Shown here: positions 28,071 through 36,546 of the stretch, in pieces
Layout of the letters: every line of letters starts with the position of its first letter
Numbering within the stretch: position 1 is the first letter of the stretch
Assembly: GCF_000153485.2 (NCBI RefSeq)
Contig: NC_018721.1
Location: forward strand, 744,001 to 808,000
Length of the DNA: 64,000 nt
DNA from: Psychroflexus torquis ATCC 700755
GTDB lineage: Bacteria; Bacteroidota; Bacteroidia; Flavobacteriales; Flavobacteriaceae
Reading direction: 5' to 3'
The notes under the pieces: model-generated
Databases searched by the model: none
Told to the model about the DNA's origin: nothing
The model's input: only the letters and a program-made list of their open reading frames with translations
Position numbers and translations under genes: made by a program

Positions 28071-28397
28071 AACATCCATATGAACCCTATTAAAATCTTC
28101 AGTATAGGATATATATTTAGAACGTTGTTTTATTATCAACTAAACTAACACTTTCATATATATTATCCAAAGGACAATTAACTACTAAAATACTGTATTC
28201 AAGATTCTAAAGCAACGGAGGATTACTATTGCAAAATCTGGTAGGCCTTATGATGAAAATTACGTTTCTGTATTGCCTAAATAAAGAAAAATCAATTTAA
28301 AAAGCATAATGAATCAGTTTTATGAATCTCTGAGTCAAGACTACTCCTGTTTCAAATTAATGTAGAAAAAGGTTGCTTTTTACCTCAGTTCTTTGTT
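28071..28397 (-). repeat. Intercassette element: U plus B module
   Basis: The U edge is AACATCCATATGAACCC; the B module runs from TTACTATTGCAAAATCTGG to CCTCAGTTCTTTGTT. The unit to its left starts GTTGTGGTGCATC. The unit to its right ends with plus-strand GTTATAGC (28395-28402), which recurs inverted at 30796-30803, the other end of that unit. Confidence 0.8.
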
Positions 28398-28411
28398 ATA
28401 GCAAGTGTTGA

Positions 28412-28849
28412 CTATTTGCGGAGTATTTTGAACCGATTTTTTTTACTCCTTTGGTAGTTTAGGTGAACAATTTCATTTTGCAGATCATGATAAAAACCCT
28501 TACTCTCTGGATGGAGCCTCTGCCAAATTTTATCCAAACCAAGAAAACCACCTATGTTGCGATCATCTATAAATATATCTACATTTATTTTCCTGCTATA
28601 ATTTCCTTCTTCAGTTTCAGCAGGATAATTTTTGTTAACCGCGAAAAATTAAACTCCGTTATCAGAACAGAATTTTACTGTATCCTCCAAACGCTTACCT
28701 TAACGGTAAGTCCACAAAATTAAAGGGTGACCTTTCTTCTGTAGTTCTTTCATTGTGGCGAAAGCATAGAGCATTTCCCTATCGATTATGGGGTAGGTGT
28801 GCTCTACAATTGTGTCGTCAAAGTCAATTGCTATAATTTTACCTGTCTA
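28412..28849 (-). pseudogene. HAD-family hydrolase pseudogene with two nonsense codons
   Basis: An uninterrupted frame of 146 codons reads KIIAIDFDDTIVEHTYP (HAD motif I, DFDDT), LILWTYR (motif II region) and VDIFIDDRNIGG (motif IV-like). It contains TAA at 28700-28702 and 28649-28651, both where related sequences would likely have Glu, and the start codon appears damaged (TAG where ATG is expected at 28847-28849). It is similar to the small BT0820-type HAD proteins of Bacteroidota. It is the last gene of the nickel superoxide dismutase cassette and cannot make a full product. Confidence 0.75.
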
Positions 28850-28854
28850 TTGAA

Positions 28855-29307
28855 TCAAACAGTAGAAGTAGATTTAACATGCTCTTGAATATTGGCAAAT
28901 ACCGTTTGCTGATCTTGAGGTTCTATCGCATTTTTGTCTGCGAAGTGCTTGTATGTTAAGAGGGCCATTTTTAGTTCGTTTTGAATAACAGAATCATCTG
29001 CTTGACCTTTAGATAAAAACATAAAATAATAGATGACCCTTTTAAGCATCTTTTCACCTTTTTCTATTTCACCCATTTCTTCATAAGTAAAAGCAATATT
29101 TTTACATGATATAGCAAATACTTGCATAAATGGTATTCCCATCTCTATGGCATCAAGTTGATGATTATTCAAGACCTCAGCTCGACATAAAGCTTCTTCA
29201 TAGCCCATAAGAGCTTCTTTAAGCTTCCGTTCATTGAAAAGTTGGTTGGCTGAATTTGTTTTTTCTTTCCAAACAGATTCTATATGCTGCATACACGACT
29301 CACTCAT
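28855..29307 (-). CDS. TPR-like helical protein in the Ni-SOD operon
   Basis: The 150-residue protein is almost entirely helical, with a TPR-like pair (SANQLFNERKLKEALMGYEEA and ISCKNIAFTYEEMGEIEKGEKMLKR). It has two Cys residues near the start and no signal peptide. It lies 17 bp after the maturation protease gene in one operon with sodN, so a role in Ni-SOD maturation or nickel handling is possible but not shown. The broken HAD gene follows at 6 bp. Confidence 0.6.
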   Translation of the reverse strand: MSESCMQHIESVWKEKTNSANQLFNERKLKEALMGYEEALCRAEVLNNHQLDAIEMGIPFMQVFAISCKNIAFTYEEMGEIEKGEKMLKRVIYYFMFLSKGQADDSVIQNELKMALLTYKHFADKNAIEPQDQQTVFANIQEHVKSTSTV

Positions 29308-29324
29308 GATAATTTTGTTTTTGA

Positions 29325-29600
29325 TTAAATTTTCATAATAACTTTTCCTTCAATCATGTTGAAGTTTACTAAACCGATAGATTGGCTAGTTGTACTTTTC
29401 GGATAACTGCCTTGAACGTAGTATCCATTTTCGTTCTTCTGGCATATTTCTTTTATCAAATAGCCGTAAGTGGGATGTTTAAAAATGATGACATCTCCCT
29501 TCCGAAGTTTGACCAGCTTTGTAGTTACCGATACAACATAGTCGCCTTCCAAATAAGAAGGTGACATGCTATATCCTTTTATTTTTGACAGTTTCAGCAT
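29325..29600 (-). CDS. sodX: Nickel-type superoxide dismutase maturation protease
   Basis: The 91-residue protein is a minimal S24/S26 signal-peptidase fold. KGYSMSPSYLEGDYVV carries the catalytic Ser, and KLRKGDVIIFKHP carries the lysine-bearing strand. Its place directly after the nickel superoxide dismutase gene fits SodX, which removes the N-terminal propeptide so that His1 can bind nickel. The start at 29600 overlaps the sodN stop as TAATG, so translation is coupled. An upstream in-frame ATG inside sodN is less likely. Confidence 0.82.
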   Translation of the reverse strand: MLKLSKIKGYSMSPSYLEGDYVVSVTTKLVKLRKGDVIIFKHPTYGYLIKEICQKNENGYYVQGSYPKSTTSQSIGLVNFNMIEGKVIMKI

Positions 29601-30094
29601 TACAGCTGGGGATAGACTACCTCTAATGAAGGAGGGTAAGGACAAACGGCTTTTTTGGTAGATACACCTTTGATTTCCCAGAATATTTCGGCAAACCTGT
29701 TTACTTTTTCCAGTAATTGTAAGGCTGCATCTTTGTTTACTTCCTGTCTTGTCTTAGAACCAAGAAGCATAATACTATGGGTTAGCTCGTGCAACTCAGG
29801 ATACTTTTCAAATTGTGGTGCTTTGAAAAAATCACCCCAGATGATGCGTATTTCATGCTTGACAATGGCCGCGTGCCGCTCTTTTTCAGCAATGTATCTG
29901 TTTATTTCATTGTGCCAATCTACAGAATGCTTTACTTCTTTATGATCGTTGATTAAATCCGTCATACGAATCACAGTTAAACATGCTACAAGTACATGCC
30001 CAGGATCATAGATTCCACAAGGGATATCACAGTGTGCCTGTACTTCTTTTATAGGTATGATTCTTTCTAAAATATTTATCGTTTTATTAAACAT
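29600..30094 (-). CDS. sodN: Nickel superoxide dismutase precursor
   Basis: The 164-residue precursor has a 20-residue propeptide followed by HCDIPCGIYDP, the nickel hook in which His1, Cys2 and Cys6 of the mature protein bind the metal. The remaining ~140 residues are helical, as in the four-helix-bundle subunits that form a hexamer. It converts superoxide to oxygen and hydrogen peroxide. The operon order is small membrane protein, sodN, sodX, TPR-like gene, broken HAD gene, all in one cassette bounded by GTTATAGC inverted ends. Ni-SOD is known mostly from actinobacteria, cyanobacteria and some marine bacteria, so a cassette-borne flavobacterial copy suggests transfer. Confidence 0.92.
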   Translation of the reverse strand: MFNKTINILERIIPIKEVQAHCDIPCGIYDPGHVLVACLTVIRMTDLINDHKEVKHSVDWHNEINRYIAEKERHAAIVKHEIRIIWGDFFKAPQFEKYPELHELTHSIMLLGSKTRQEVNKDAALQLLEKVNRFAEIFWEIKGVSTKKAVCPYPPSLEVVYPQL

Positions 30095-30290
30095 GGTTTC
30101 TGTTCTTTTTGAGTTGTTTTTTGATTAGAAATAACGCAGAAACAGTGAGGACTGTAGCCAAGACAGTAATAATTTCAATACTCAAAGATTCAGTCACGTG
30201 AATATGAGGTGTGGATTGATGGCTAGCGTGAGCCATAACAGAAGTTACCCCAATTAGAGATAAACATAATGTACTGATGATTTTTTTCAT
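30087..30290 (-). CDS. Small His-containing membrane protein upstream of sodN
   Basis: The 67-residue product has a signal peptide (LSLIGVTSVMAHA), a short His-rich stretch (HASHQSTPHIHV), one transmembrane helix (about residues 37-56) and a basic end (KKQLKKNRNHV). It overlaps sodN by 8 bp. The histidines suggest metal binding, perhaps nickel delivery or sensing for Ni-SOD; this is inferred from position only. Confidence 0.65.
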   Translation of the reverse strand: MKKIISTLCLSLIGVTSVMAHASHQSTPHIHVTESLSIEIITVLATVLTVSALFLIKKQLKKNRNHV

Positions 30291-30469
30291 AATTATTTGT
30301 TTTTAGATTTCAAATTTTTAATTCCTTTTTAGATTTCACTTATTTTGTAAAGTTCCTTCGAAGCTTTTCTCATATCTCTTTGCATCAAGGTCTTATTCTC
30401 TTTTCGATTTCTATTTTATGGATTTCGAGATACCTTATTGAATAATCCATTAAATAATAATTGTTACTG

Positions 30470-30545
30470 CAAATATAGATAAAATTATACTAATCTAAAT
30501 TATTATTTAGACTAATCTAAATTTTTAATAAGATCAGTCTAATAA
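30470..30545 (-). promoter_or_regulatory. Promoter and triple dyad operator of the Ni-SOD operon
   Basis: In gene direction TATATTTG (30470-30477) matches the Bacteroidota -7 box TAnnTTTG exactly. The -33 region is covered by repeated dyads: a perfect-armed TTTAGATTAGTCTAAA at 30506-30521, a half-matching copy at 30487-30502, and another at about 30526-30541. The shape resembles operators of DtxR/MntR-type metalloregulators. The untranslated leader would be about 170 bases. The rest of 30291-30612 holds no gene. Confidence 0.55.
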
Positions 30546-30612
30546 ATATAATTAGATGCATATTATTTCCTGTATAAAACAAGGAAGTGGTTATATTTAA
30601 TGCATAAATCTA

Positions 30613-30760
30613 TTATTTGATGAGTTGTAAAACCCTAATGAAACCTAGAATTATAGGGATGAAAACGATTGTACCGATAATAAAATCGGGCTTGTATTTA
30701 TTGAGGTAATCGCCTAAAAGTCCTGCTGCAATGACTTGCAAATTGATATACACTACCTAA
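30613..30760 (-). pseudogene. Remnant of a membrane protein gene
   Basis: About 48 codons (VYINLQVIAAGLLGDYLNKY, then KPDFIIGTIVFIPIILGFIR) end at a TAA at 30613. A stop precedes them in frame, so only the C-terminal helix of a membrane protein is left. It lies between the U leader and the Ni-SOD promoter. Confidence 0.4.
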
Positions 30761-30800
30761 AAAAGTGAAAATTGAATGAATTTAATCTCGGATTGGCTAT

Positions 30801-31277
30801 AACGTCCCCATATACTCTATTCAAATCCTCAGTATAGGGTATATATCTATTATAGAATGTTGTTTTATTATCAACTCAATTAACACTTTCAAACATTTTA
30901 TCAAAAGGTCTTATAATTAACCACTAAAGATGATGCATTCAAGATTCTAAAGCAACGGAGGATTGCCAACACTACTCGTTTATTCTTTTTCATTACAAAA
31001 CAAATGGAGTTTTTGTCAATTTCACTTTCGTAATTATTTTCAAGAGCATTATTTATTTTGATAAATAATTAGTGTCATAAGGGGCTTCCCTATTTGTAAA
31101 GCATACTGAAAACAACCTTCTCCTCTTGTAAGGTTCTTACCAACTCATGAAATTCCCCCTTACCAGCAATCCCGGATAAGTCAACACATCATAAGCGGAA
31201 TCCACAGAGCTTGCCTGTCGTGCCCTGGCAGGCAGGGTGTCGAAGTGTTGGCCTATCGGTACACCATATTCTTAGTT
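30801..31277 (-). repeat. Intercassette element: U plus A module with GCCTGCC-type hairpin
   Basis: U starts AACGTCCCCATATACTC; the A module keeps the hairpin ATTATTTATTTTGA/AAATAATTAGTG in weaker form and a GCTTGCCTG/CAGGCAGGG insertion near 31214-31237. It ends ATATTCTTAGTTATT. The unit to the right ends with the complement of GACATTAG, matching GTTTGCATTA at that unit's start (32498). Confidence 0.8.
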
Positions 31278-31284
31278 ATTGACA

Positions 31285-31881
31285 TTAGTTTTTTGCGAAT
31301 TCAATTAAGTGTTTGAAATTACCATTATCAGCTTCTCTCAAGGATTTTATATATTGATTTCTTGTTTCGCTAGCTTTAACCATATTGGATTGGTGCCAGG
31401 AAAATATGTCATTCCCAAATATTGATTCTATAATAATGTCAGCCATCATTCTAGAGTGTCTTCCATTTCCATTTGGAAAACAATGAATAAATACTATGCG
31501 ATGTTTAAATCTTATAGCTATTTCTACAGGCAAAAAAGTTTTGTTTTCTATCCAATATTTAGTGTCGTCCAATAAATTTTTTAATTCAACTCCAATTTGC
31601 GTCCATGGAATTCCAATGTTCTTTTCTGTCCTTCTAAATTTGCCTGCCCAATTCCATACTTCACCATACATTCTTTTATGCAAGTCTTTTACAAACTTTT
31701 CTGTTAAGATTTTTTCAGGTTTGAATTTTGTGCGAATAGTCCATTCGACTGCATTTTCAATGTTCAATTGCTCAAATTCATCTAGTTCTCTTTGAGTAGT
31801 AATAGACTTTATTTTAAGACCTTCCTTTTCTTCTTCGTCTAAAGGTGTTTGTCCATCCTTATAATCGAATTCTAATCCCAT
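31285..31881 (-). CDS. Fic-domain protein, mobile mystery protein B type
   Basis: The 198-residue protein has the Fic active-site loop HCFPNGNGR (His133, GNGR 138-141), preceded by the upstream helix FKHRIVFI, and the family segment LHKRMYGEVWNWAGKFR. Fic enzymes transfer AMP or other nucleotides to target proteins. Together with the upstream HTH gene it matches the 'mobile mystery' A/B pair (TIGR02612/TIGR02613), a toxin-antitoxin-like pair found in mobile contexts. The genes overlap by 10 bp. Confidence 0.9.
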   Translation of the reverse strand: MGLEFDYKDGQTPLDEEEKEGLKIKSITTQRELDEFEQLNIENAVEWTIRTKFKPEKILTEKFVKDLHKRMYGEVWNWAGKFRRTEKNIGIPWTQIGVELKNLLDDTKYWIENKTFLPVEIAIRFKHRIVFIHCFPNGNGRHSRMMADIIIESIFGNDIFSWHQSNMVKASETRNQYIKSLREADNGNFKHLIEFAKN

Positions 31882-32333
31882 AATGATTTTTTCATCTCTC
31901 GTTTTATTTCATCAGCAAGTTCTTTTATGGTTTTAGTTATCTTTTCATCTCCGATTCCTTGGTCCTCTAATTTCATATTTTGGTTAGTCCTTAAAACTAT
32001 TTTTTGGGCCAATTTTTCAGCCTTTAAGTTGACTAGGCTTTCAATAGTCTCGTCTTTAGGAAAAAAACCATAGACAAATTTCATATTCAAAGCATTACCA
32101 ACATCCTTTAATTTATTAATGGTTATCTGACCTGTAGCTTCACGTTCCTCGATTTTTTGTATTGCTCCTTTAGTTAAGTTAAGTTTGGTCCCTAATTGGT
32201 TCCTCGTCATATTAAGAGTGGTTCTAATAGTATTTACCCAACCTTTTTGGGGGACTAGGACCATAGCTGCATCTTTAAAATTTGCTAATTTGTGGTCAAG
32301 TTGTTCTATGAGTAGTTTTTTCTTATTTCTCAT
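31872..32333 (-). CDS. HTH regulator, mobile mystery protein A type
   Basis: The 153-residue protein contains an XRE-like helix-turn-helix (MTRNQLGTKLNLTKGAIQKI, about residues 43-62), preceded by the family-typical GWVNTIRTTLNM and followed by a helical tail rich in Lys and Glu. It is the partner of the Fic gene and probably both DNA-binding regulator and antitoxin. The AT-rich gap upstream (32340-32480) contains repeated ATACATATA/TATGTAT boxes (for example near 32349-32360, 32384-32394 and 32419-32427), likely operators for this protein. Confidence 0.85.
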   Translation of the reverse strand: MRNKKKLLIEQLDHKLANFKDAAMVLVPQKGWVNTIRTTLNMTRNQLGTKLNLTKGAIQKIEEREATGQITINKLKDVGNALNMKFVYGFFPKDETIESLVNLKAEKLAQKIVLRTNQNMKLEDQGIGDEKITKTIKELADEIKREMKKSLWD

Positions 32334-32497
32334 TTGTTAATATTTTTATACATATATGTATTTAACTTTATTCAAAAGTATACAAATACATATAAAAAAA
32401 ACAAATTAAAGAATACTTATATGTATTCTTTAAAAATTTAAATCATACTAATACGTATGATTAAGTTTGTGTAAAGGGTTCTGATTTAGTTAATGCA

Positions 32498-32837
32498 AAC
32501 ATCTATATAAACCCCAATTCAACTCTTCAGTATAGGGTATATATCTATTTAGGACGTTGATTTATTATTAACTAAACTAACACTTTTGTATACTTTATCC
32601 AAGGGACTTTTGATTAACTACAAAAATGCTGCATTCAAGATTCTAATGAAACGGAGGTTTACTATCGCAAAATCTGGAAGGGCTTATGATGAAATGTACG
32701 TTTCTGTGTTGACTAAATAAACAGCAAAAAATCAATTAAAAAAGCTCAAAGAATCAGTTTTATGAATCGATGAGCCTAGACAACTCATGTTTTAAATTAA
32801 AGCAGAAAAGAGTTGTTTTTTACCTCAGTTCTTTGCT
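32498..32837 (-). repeat. Intercassette element: U plus B module
   Basis: U edge AACATCTATATAAACCCC; B module with the terminator-like CTCAAAGAATCA/TGAATCGATGAG and the end CCTCAGTTCTTTGCT. The right unit ends GCTGTAGGTAGT on the plus strand, matching GTTGTAGCCAAT at its start (33920 leftwards). Confidence 0.8.
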
Positions 32838-32848
32838 GTAGGTAGTTT

Positions 32849-33901
32849 TTATTCCTTGTAAACGTACAATCTTATCTCTCGATTACTGCTGAAATTAAAC
32901 ATATATGCATTAATCCCTTGTTCATTTTTCCATCTAATTTTTCTTCTTCCACTTTCCTCTGTAACATTCTGAATTGGAAAACCTAAAATATCATTTAAAG
33001 TTTTTAGTACAAATTCAAATTTTTCATTGAATTTGTTTTCTAAATCTTTTTCTATTTTTGGATTAGCTCCAAAATTTGTTTTTTTAAAGGTTTTCCAATT
33101 AAATGATGCAACTTTAATGTTTTTATCGTTTTTGGTATAGAAATAGGTTGATTTTCCTTCAAAATATGGGCATTCAATTCTTCTGTAACTTATAGGGTTG
33201 TCAAATTTGAATCGTTTTTCATTTGGATAAATTCCTTCTCCAAGAGACCAAAAGTGACCAAGCGAAAAATCTTCCGAATTAATAGAATTCTCATATTCTG
33301 TCATTTTCGTAAGCTCAAAGTCTTCACTATTGTGAAGCTCTGAAATTAATATCTCAAAATGGTTTTTGAATTCTTTTTCTCCAAACTCAATATTTTTATC
33401 TGTATTCTTAATACAGGTTGAATCTATTTTTGTCTCAATTTGAAATTGTTCAAAATTTTCTTTAGGAATAGTCTTAAACTTCTTAAAATCAATTTCCTCA
33501 ATTTGATAAGGCCAATATTCAATTGATTTTACACCTTTAAATAGTGCAGAAGTAGAAGTCTTTTGAAACTTTTTTTTATTTGGAATTTTGATTTTTAAAT
33601 CATAATTAAGATTGTTATTTAAACCACTAATTAGTACAAGCATAGAATTAGTTTTGTTTCCAAATTTTCCATTTGCAAATACACCAATTATTTGATTTTC
33701 TTTTGGCTTGATTTTTATAATAGAATCCATTTTTGACAATTCAATTGTTCCATTATATGAACTTTTTGATATTAACTCAAAATTCATATTTTTTATAGGA
33801 TTACTAAATTCAATTGTAAATATTGTTCCAATTTCAATTTCTTGAGAATTGGCTGAAATTGAAAGGCTCAATATTATGAATATGTTTATTAGTTTTCTCA
33901 T
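32849..33901 (-). CDS. Hypothetical secreted protein
   Basis: The 350-residue protein has a signal peptide (INIFIILSLSISANS) and then alternates Lys-, Asn- and Phe-rich stretches; Ile, Lys and Asn dominate. The N-terminal third is strand-rich (residues 25-110), and the C-terminal part has YRRIECPYFEGKSTYFYT. No family is recognised. It is a single-gene cassette with a U leader starting 17 bp from the start codon. Confidence 0.65.
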   Translation of the reverse strand: MRKLINIFIILSLSISANSQEIEIGTIFTIEFSNPIKNMNFELISKSSYNGTIELSKMDSIIKIKPKENQIIGVFANGKFGNKTNSMLVLISGLNNNLNYDLKIKIPNKKKFQKTSTSALFKGVKSIEYWPYQIEEIDFKKFKTIPKENFEQFQIETKIDSTCIKNTDKNIEFGEKEFKNHFEILISELHNSEDFELTKMTEYENSINSEDFSLGHFWSLGEGIYPNEKRFKFDNPISYRRIECPYFEGKSTYFYTKNDKNIKVASFNWKTFKKTNFGANPKIEKDLENKFNEKFEFVLKTLNDILGFPIQNVTEESGRRKIRWKNEQGINAYMFNFSSNREIRLYVYKE

Positions 33902-33917
33902 TTCTTAAATTGGCTAC

Positions 33918-34337
33918 AACATCCATTCAAATCCTCAGTATAGGGCATATGTCTATTTAGAGCGTTGTTTTATTACCAACTAAACTAATACTTTTGTATA
34001 CTTTATCCAAGGGACTTTAAATCAACCAGTAAAAATGCTGCATTCAAGATTCTAAGGCGACGGAAGATGGTCAACACTAATCGTTTATTCTTTTTCACTA
34101 CAAAGCAAACGCAGGCTTTTGTCATATTCATTTTCACAATTATTTTCAGTGGCACTATTTATTTTATAAAAATAAATAGTGGAATAAAACGGTCTTCCTA
34201 ATTGCAAAGCATTCTAAAAACAACCTTCTCCTCTTGTAAGGTTCTTGCCAACTCATCGAATCCCCCTTTATTTAAAAAGCCCAGATCAGTCAAAAAATCA
34301 TTTAGCTTTGGCCTATCGGCAAGCCATATGCTTAGTT
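33918..34337 (-). repeat. Intercassette element: U plus A module
   Basis: A short U (AACATCCATTCAAATCC, lacking the CATATAACCCC part) and a well-kept A module. Its terminator-like hairpin is perfect: CACTATTTATTTT/AAAATAAATAGTG at 34153-34181. It ends GCCATATGCTTAGTTATT. Most of it is duplicated at 35420-35658. Confidence 0.85.
34153..34181 (-). terminator. A-module hairpin (best copy)
   Basis: Thirteen paired bases on each side of a three-base loop, directly after the decayed coding segment of the A module. The pairing is conserved in several other A copies (near 35480, 43495, 49120, 55275) with paired changes, for example ATTATTTTTGAAAATAAT-type loops. This suggests it works as a transcription terminator for the upstream cassette gene. 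Confidence 0.6.
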
Positions 34338-34351
34338 ATTGCTACACGCAT

Positions 34352-35218
34352 TTATTCCGTGTTGATTAGTTTACCATTCTCGTAAGTTTCCGTTTTGGTC
34401 AGTTTTCCTTGTTCGTCGAAATATGTCCAAACTCCGTCTTTTTTTAATCCGTTACCATAAAATCCGCTCTCGCTTATTTTTCCATTTTCGTGAAATTCAG
34501 TAAAATTTCCAGTCACAAGTCCATTGTCATAATTTGCCAGAAGTCGGATATTTCCATTTTCATAATATGCGGTAAAAGATTTGTAAGTCAGATTATCGAG
34601 TGGAAATCTTGTCTCGCCAGTTTTATTTTGGTGTCGGTCAAAATCTATCGTTATCAAATGAGTAAAATCACGATACTTTATTTTTTTCACAAAGCCTGTA
34701 TCATCATAATTTTCTGAAACCACTTCGCCAGATTCCGGAATTTTCTCTTCCTCCGCTCCGAGAATGACTTTTACATTTGGCATTCTTTGTACTTTTACAA
34801 TATCTATACTGTAAATTTTGGTAAAGTTATTTTCGTTAAGGAACGAAGTTTCTAAATAATCTTTACTATCATTTTTCTTCCCTATTGGGAATTGATAAAC
34901 CACATAATTAAGTTTAGAATTTCCGTCAATCGGAACGACTAATTTTTTGTTGAAATTGTCAAAATCAATTTTTGCATTCGATAAGGTTTCGTTGAAATCA
35001 TCAACCGTTTTTTGAATGTAATCCGAACCTGCGCTTTTTTGATACTCCTCAATTCTCATTTTTATTGTATCCTCAAATGAATTGAAAAATTCAGTGTAAT
35101 CTTTTTGCTTTATCAATTCTAAAACACCCTTTGATGTTTTCACAGCTTTTTTGTCATTTTGAGCAAATCCAAATTGAGTTATCAAAATTAAAATGGTAAA
35201 TACGATTGTTTTTTTCAT
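34352..35218 (-). CDS. MORN-repeat secreted protein, copy 1
   Basis: The 288-residue protein has a signal peptide (TILILITQFGFAQ), a Lys-rich domain of about 120 residues, and a C-terminal run of MORN-variant repeats (YYENGNIRLLANYDNGLVTG, FHENGKISESGFYGNG, YFDEQGKLTKTETYENGK), as in the YwqK family. The start at 35218 is chosen because upstream codons in frame belong to the U leader. The gene is almost identical to 35673-36539: only three residues differ (Glu/Lys, Thr/Met and Ile/Met). Confidence 0.8.
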   Translation of the reverse strand: MKKTIVFTILILITQFGFAQNDKKAVKTSKGVLELIKQKDYTEFFNSFEDTIKMRIEEYQKSAGSDYIQKTVDDFNETLSNAKIDFDNFNKKLVVPIDGNSKLNYVVYQFPIGKKNDSKDYLETSFLNENNFTKIYSIDIVKVQRMPNVKVILGAEEEKIPESGEVVSENYDDTGFVKKIKYRDFTHLITIDFDRHQNKTGETRFPLDNLTYKSFTAYYENGNIRLLANYDNGLVTGNFTEFHENGKISESGFYGNGLKKDGVWTYFDEQGKLTKTETYENGKLINTE

Positions 35219-35226
35219 ATGTGTGC

Positions 35227-35658
35227 TATCATCCCCATAACCCCTATTCAAATCTTCAGTGTAGGCTATACATCTATTTAGGACTTTGTTTTTATTATCA
35301 ACTAAACTAACACTTTCAAACATTTTATCCAAGAAACTTTTAATTAACCACTAAAAATACTGCATTCAAGATTCTAAGGCGACGAAGGATTGCCAACACT
35401 ACTCGCTTATTCTTTTTTATTATATCGCAAACGCTGGTTTTTGCCATTTTCATTTTCACAATTATTTTCAGTGGCACTATTTATTTTATAAAAATAAATA
35501 GTGGAATAAAACGGTCTTCCTAATTGCAAAGCATTCTAAAAACAAGCTTCTCCTCTTGTAAGGTTCTTGCCAACTCATCGAATCCCCCCTTATTTAAAAT
35601 CTTGGATCAGTCAACAATTCATATAGCGCTAGTCTATCGGCAAGCCATATGCTTAGTT
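35227..35658 (-). repeat. Intercassette element: U plus A module inside the tandem duplication
   Basis: Starts ATCATCCCCATAACCCC, with the same unusual edge (ATC for AAC) as the next copy at 36547. Its U has one extra A in the TTATTTTTGT stretch, which joins it in frame with the gene; this is why a longer frame exists. The A coding segment is frameshifted here. Confidence 0.8.
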
Positions 35659-35672
35659 ATTGCTACACGCAT

Positions 35673-36539
35673 TTATTCCGTGTTGATTAGTTTACCATTC
35701 TCGTAAGTTTCCGTTTTGGTCAGTTTTCCTTGTTCGTCGAAATATGTCCAAACTCCGTCTTTTTTTAATCCGTTACCATAAAATCCGCTCTCGCTTATTT
35801 TTCCATTTTCGTGAAATTCAGTAAAATTTCCAGTTACAAGTCCATTGTCATAATTTGCCAGAAGTCGGATATTTCCATTTTCGTAATATGCGGTAAAAGA
35901 TTTGTAAGTCAGATTATCGAGTGGAAATCTTGTCTCGCCAGTTTTATTTTGGTGTCGGTCAAAATCTATCGTTATCAAATGAGTAAAATCACGATACTTT
36001 ATTTTTTTCACAAAGCCTGTATCATCATAATTTTCTGAAACCACTTCGCCAGATTCCGGAATTTTCTCTTCCTCCGCTCCGAGAATGACTTTTACATTTG
36101 GCATTCTTTGTACTTTTACAATATCTATACTGTAAATTTTGGTAAAGTTATTTTCGTTAAGGAACGAAGTTTCTAAATAATCTTTACTATCATTTTTCTT
36201 CCCCATTGGGAATTGATAAACCACATAATTAAGTTTAGAATTTCCGTCAATCGGAACGACTAATTTTTTGTTGAAATTGTCAAAATCAATTTTTGCATTC
36301 GATAAGGTTTCGTTGAAATCATCAACCATTTTTTGAATATAATCCGAACCTGCGCTTTTTTGATACTCCTTAATTCTCATTTTTATTGTATCCTCAAATG
36401 AATTGAAAAATTCAGTGTAATCTTTTTGCTTTATCAATTCTAAAACACCCTTTGATGTTTTCACAGCTTTTTTGTCATTTTGAGCAAATCCAAATTGAGT
36501 TATCAAAATTAAAATGGTAAATACGATTGTTTTTTTCAT
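35673..36539 (-). CDS. MORN-repeat secreted protein, copy 2
   Basis: Same protein as copy 1 with three substitutions, including KEYQKSAGSDYIQKM for EEYQKSAGSDYIQKT. Both copies are intact and each has its own U leader and A module. The repeat period is 1321 bp, exactly one cassette, so a whole cassette was duplicated or integrated twice. The signal peptide and MORN-variant repeats suggest a periplasmic or surface protein of unknown role. Confidence 0.8.
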   Translation of the reverse strand: MKKTIVFTILILITQFGFAQNDKKAVKTSKGVLELIKQKDYTEFFNSFEDTIKMRIKEYQKSAGSDYIQKMVDDFNETLSNAKIDFDNFNKKLVVPIDGNSKLNYVVYQFPMGKKNDSKDYLETSFLNENNFTKIYSIDIVKVQRMPNVKVILGAEEEKIPESGEVVSENYDDTGFVKKIKYRDFTHLITIDFDRHQNKTGETRFPLDNLTYKSFTAYYENGNIRLLANYDNGLVTGNFTEFHENGKISESGFYGNGLKKDGVWTYFDEQGKLTKTETYENGKLINTE

Positions 36540-36546
36540 ATGTGTG

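Noticed and set aside
28463..28723. Plus-strand 86-residue frame
   Set aside because: It is antisense to the recognisable HAD pseudogene.
35219..35332. Extended N-termini of cassette genes (for example starting MDKMFESVSLVDNKN)
   Set aside because: These residues are a translation of the U leader. In most copies one A fewer in the leader breaks the frame, and a proper signal peptide starts later.
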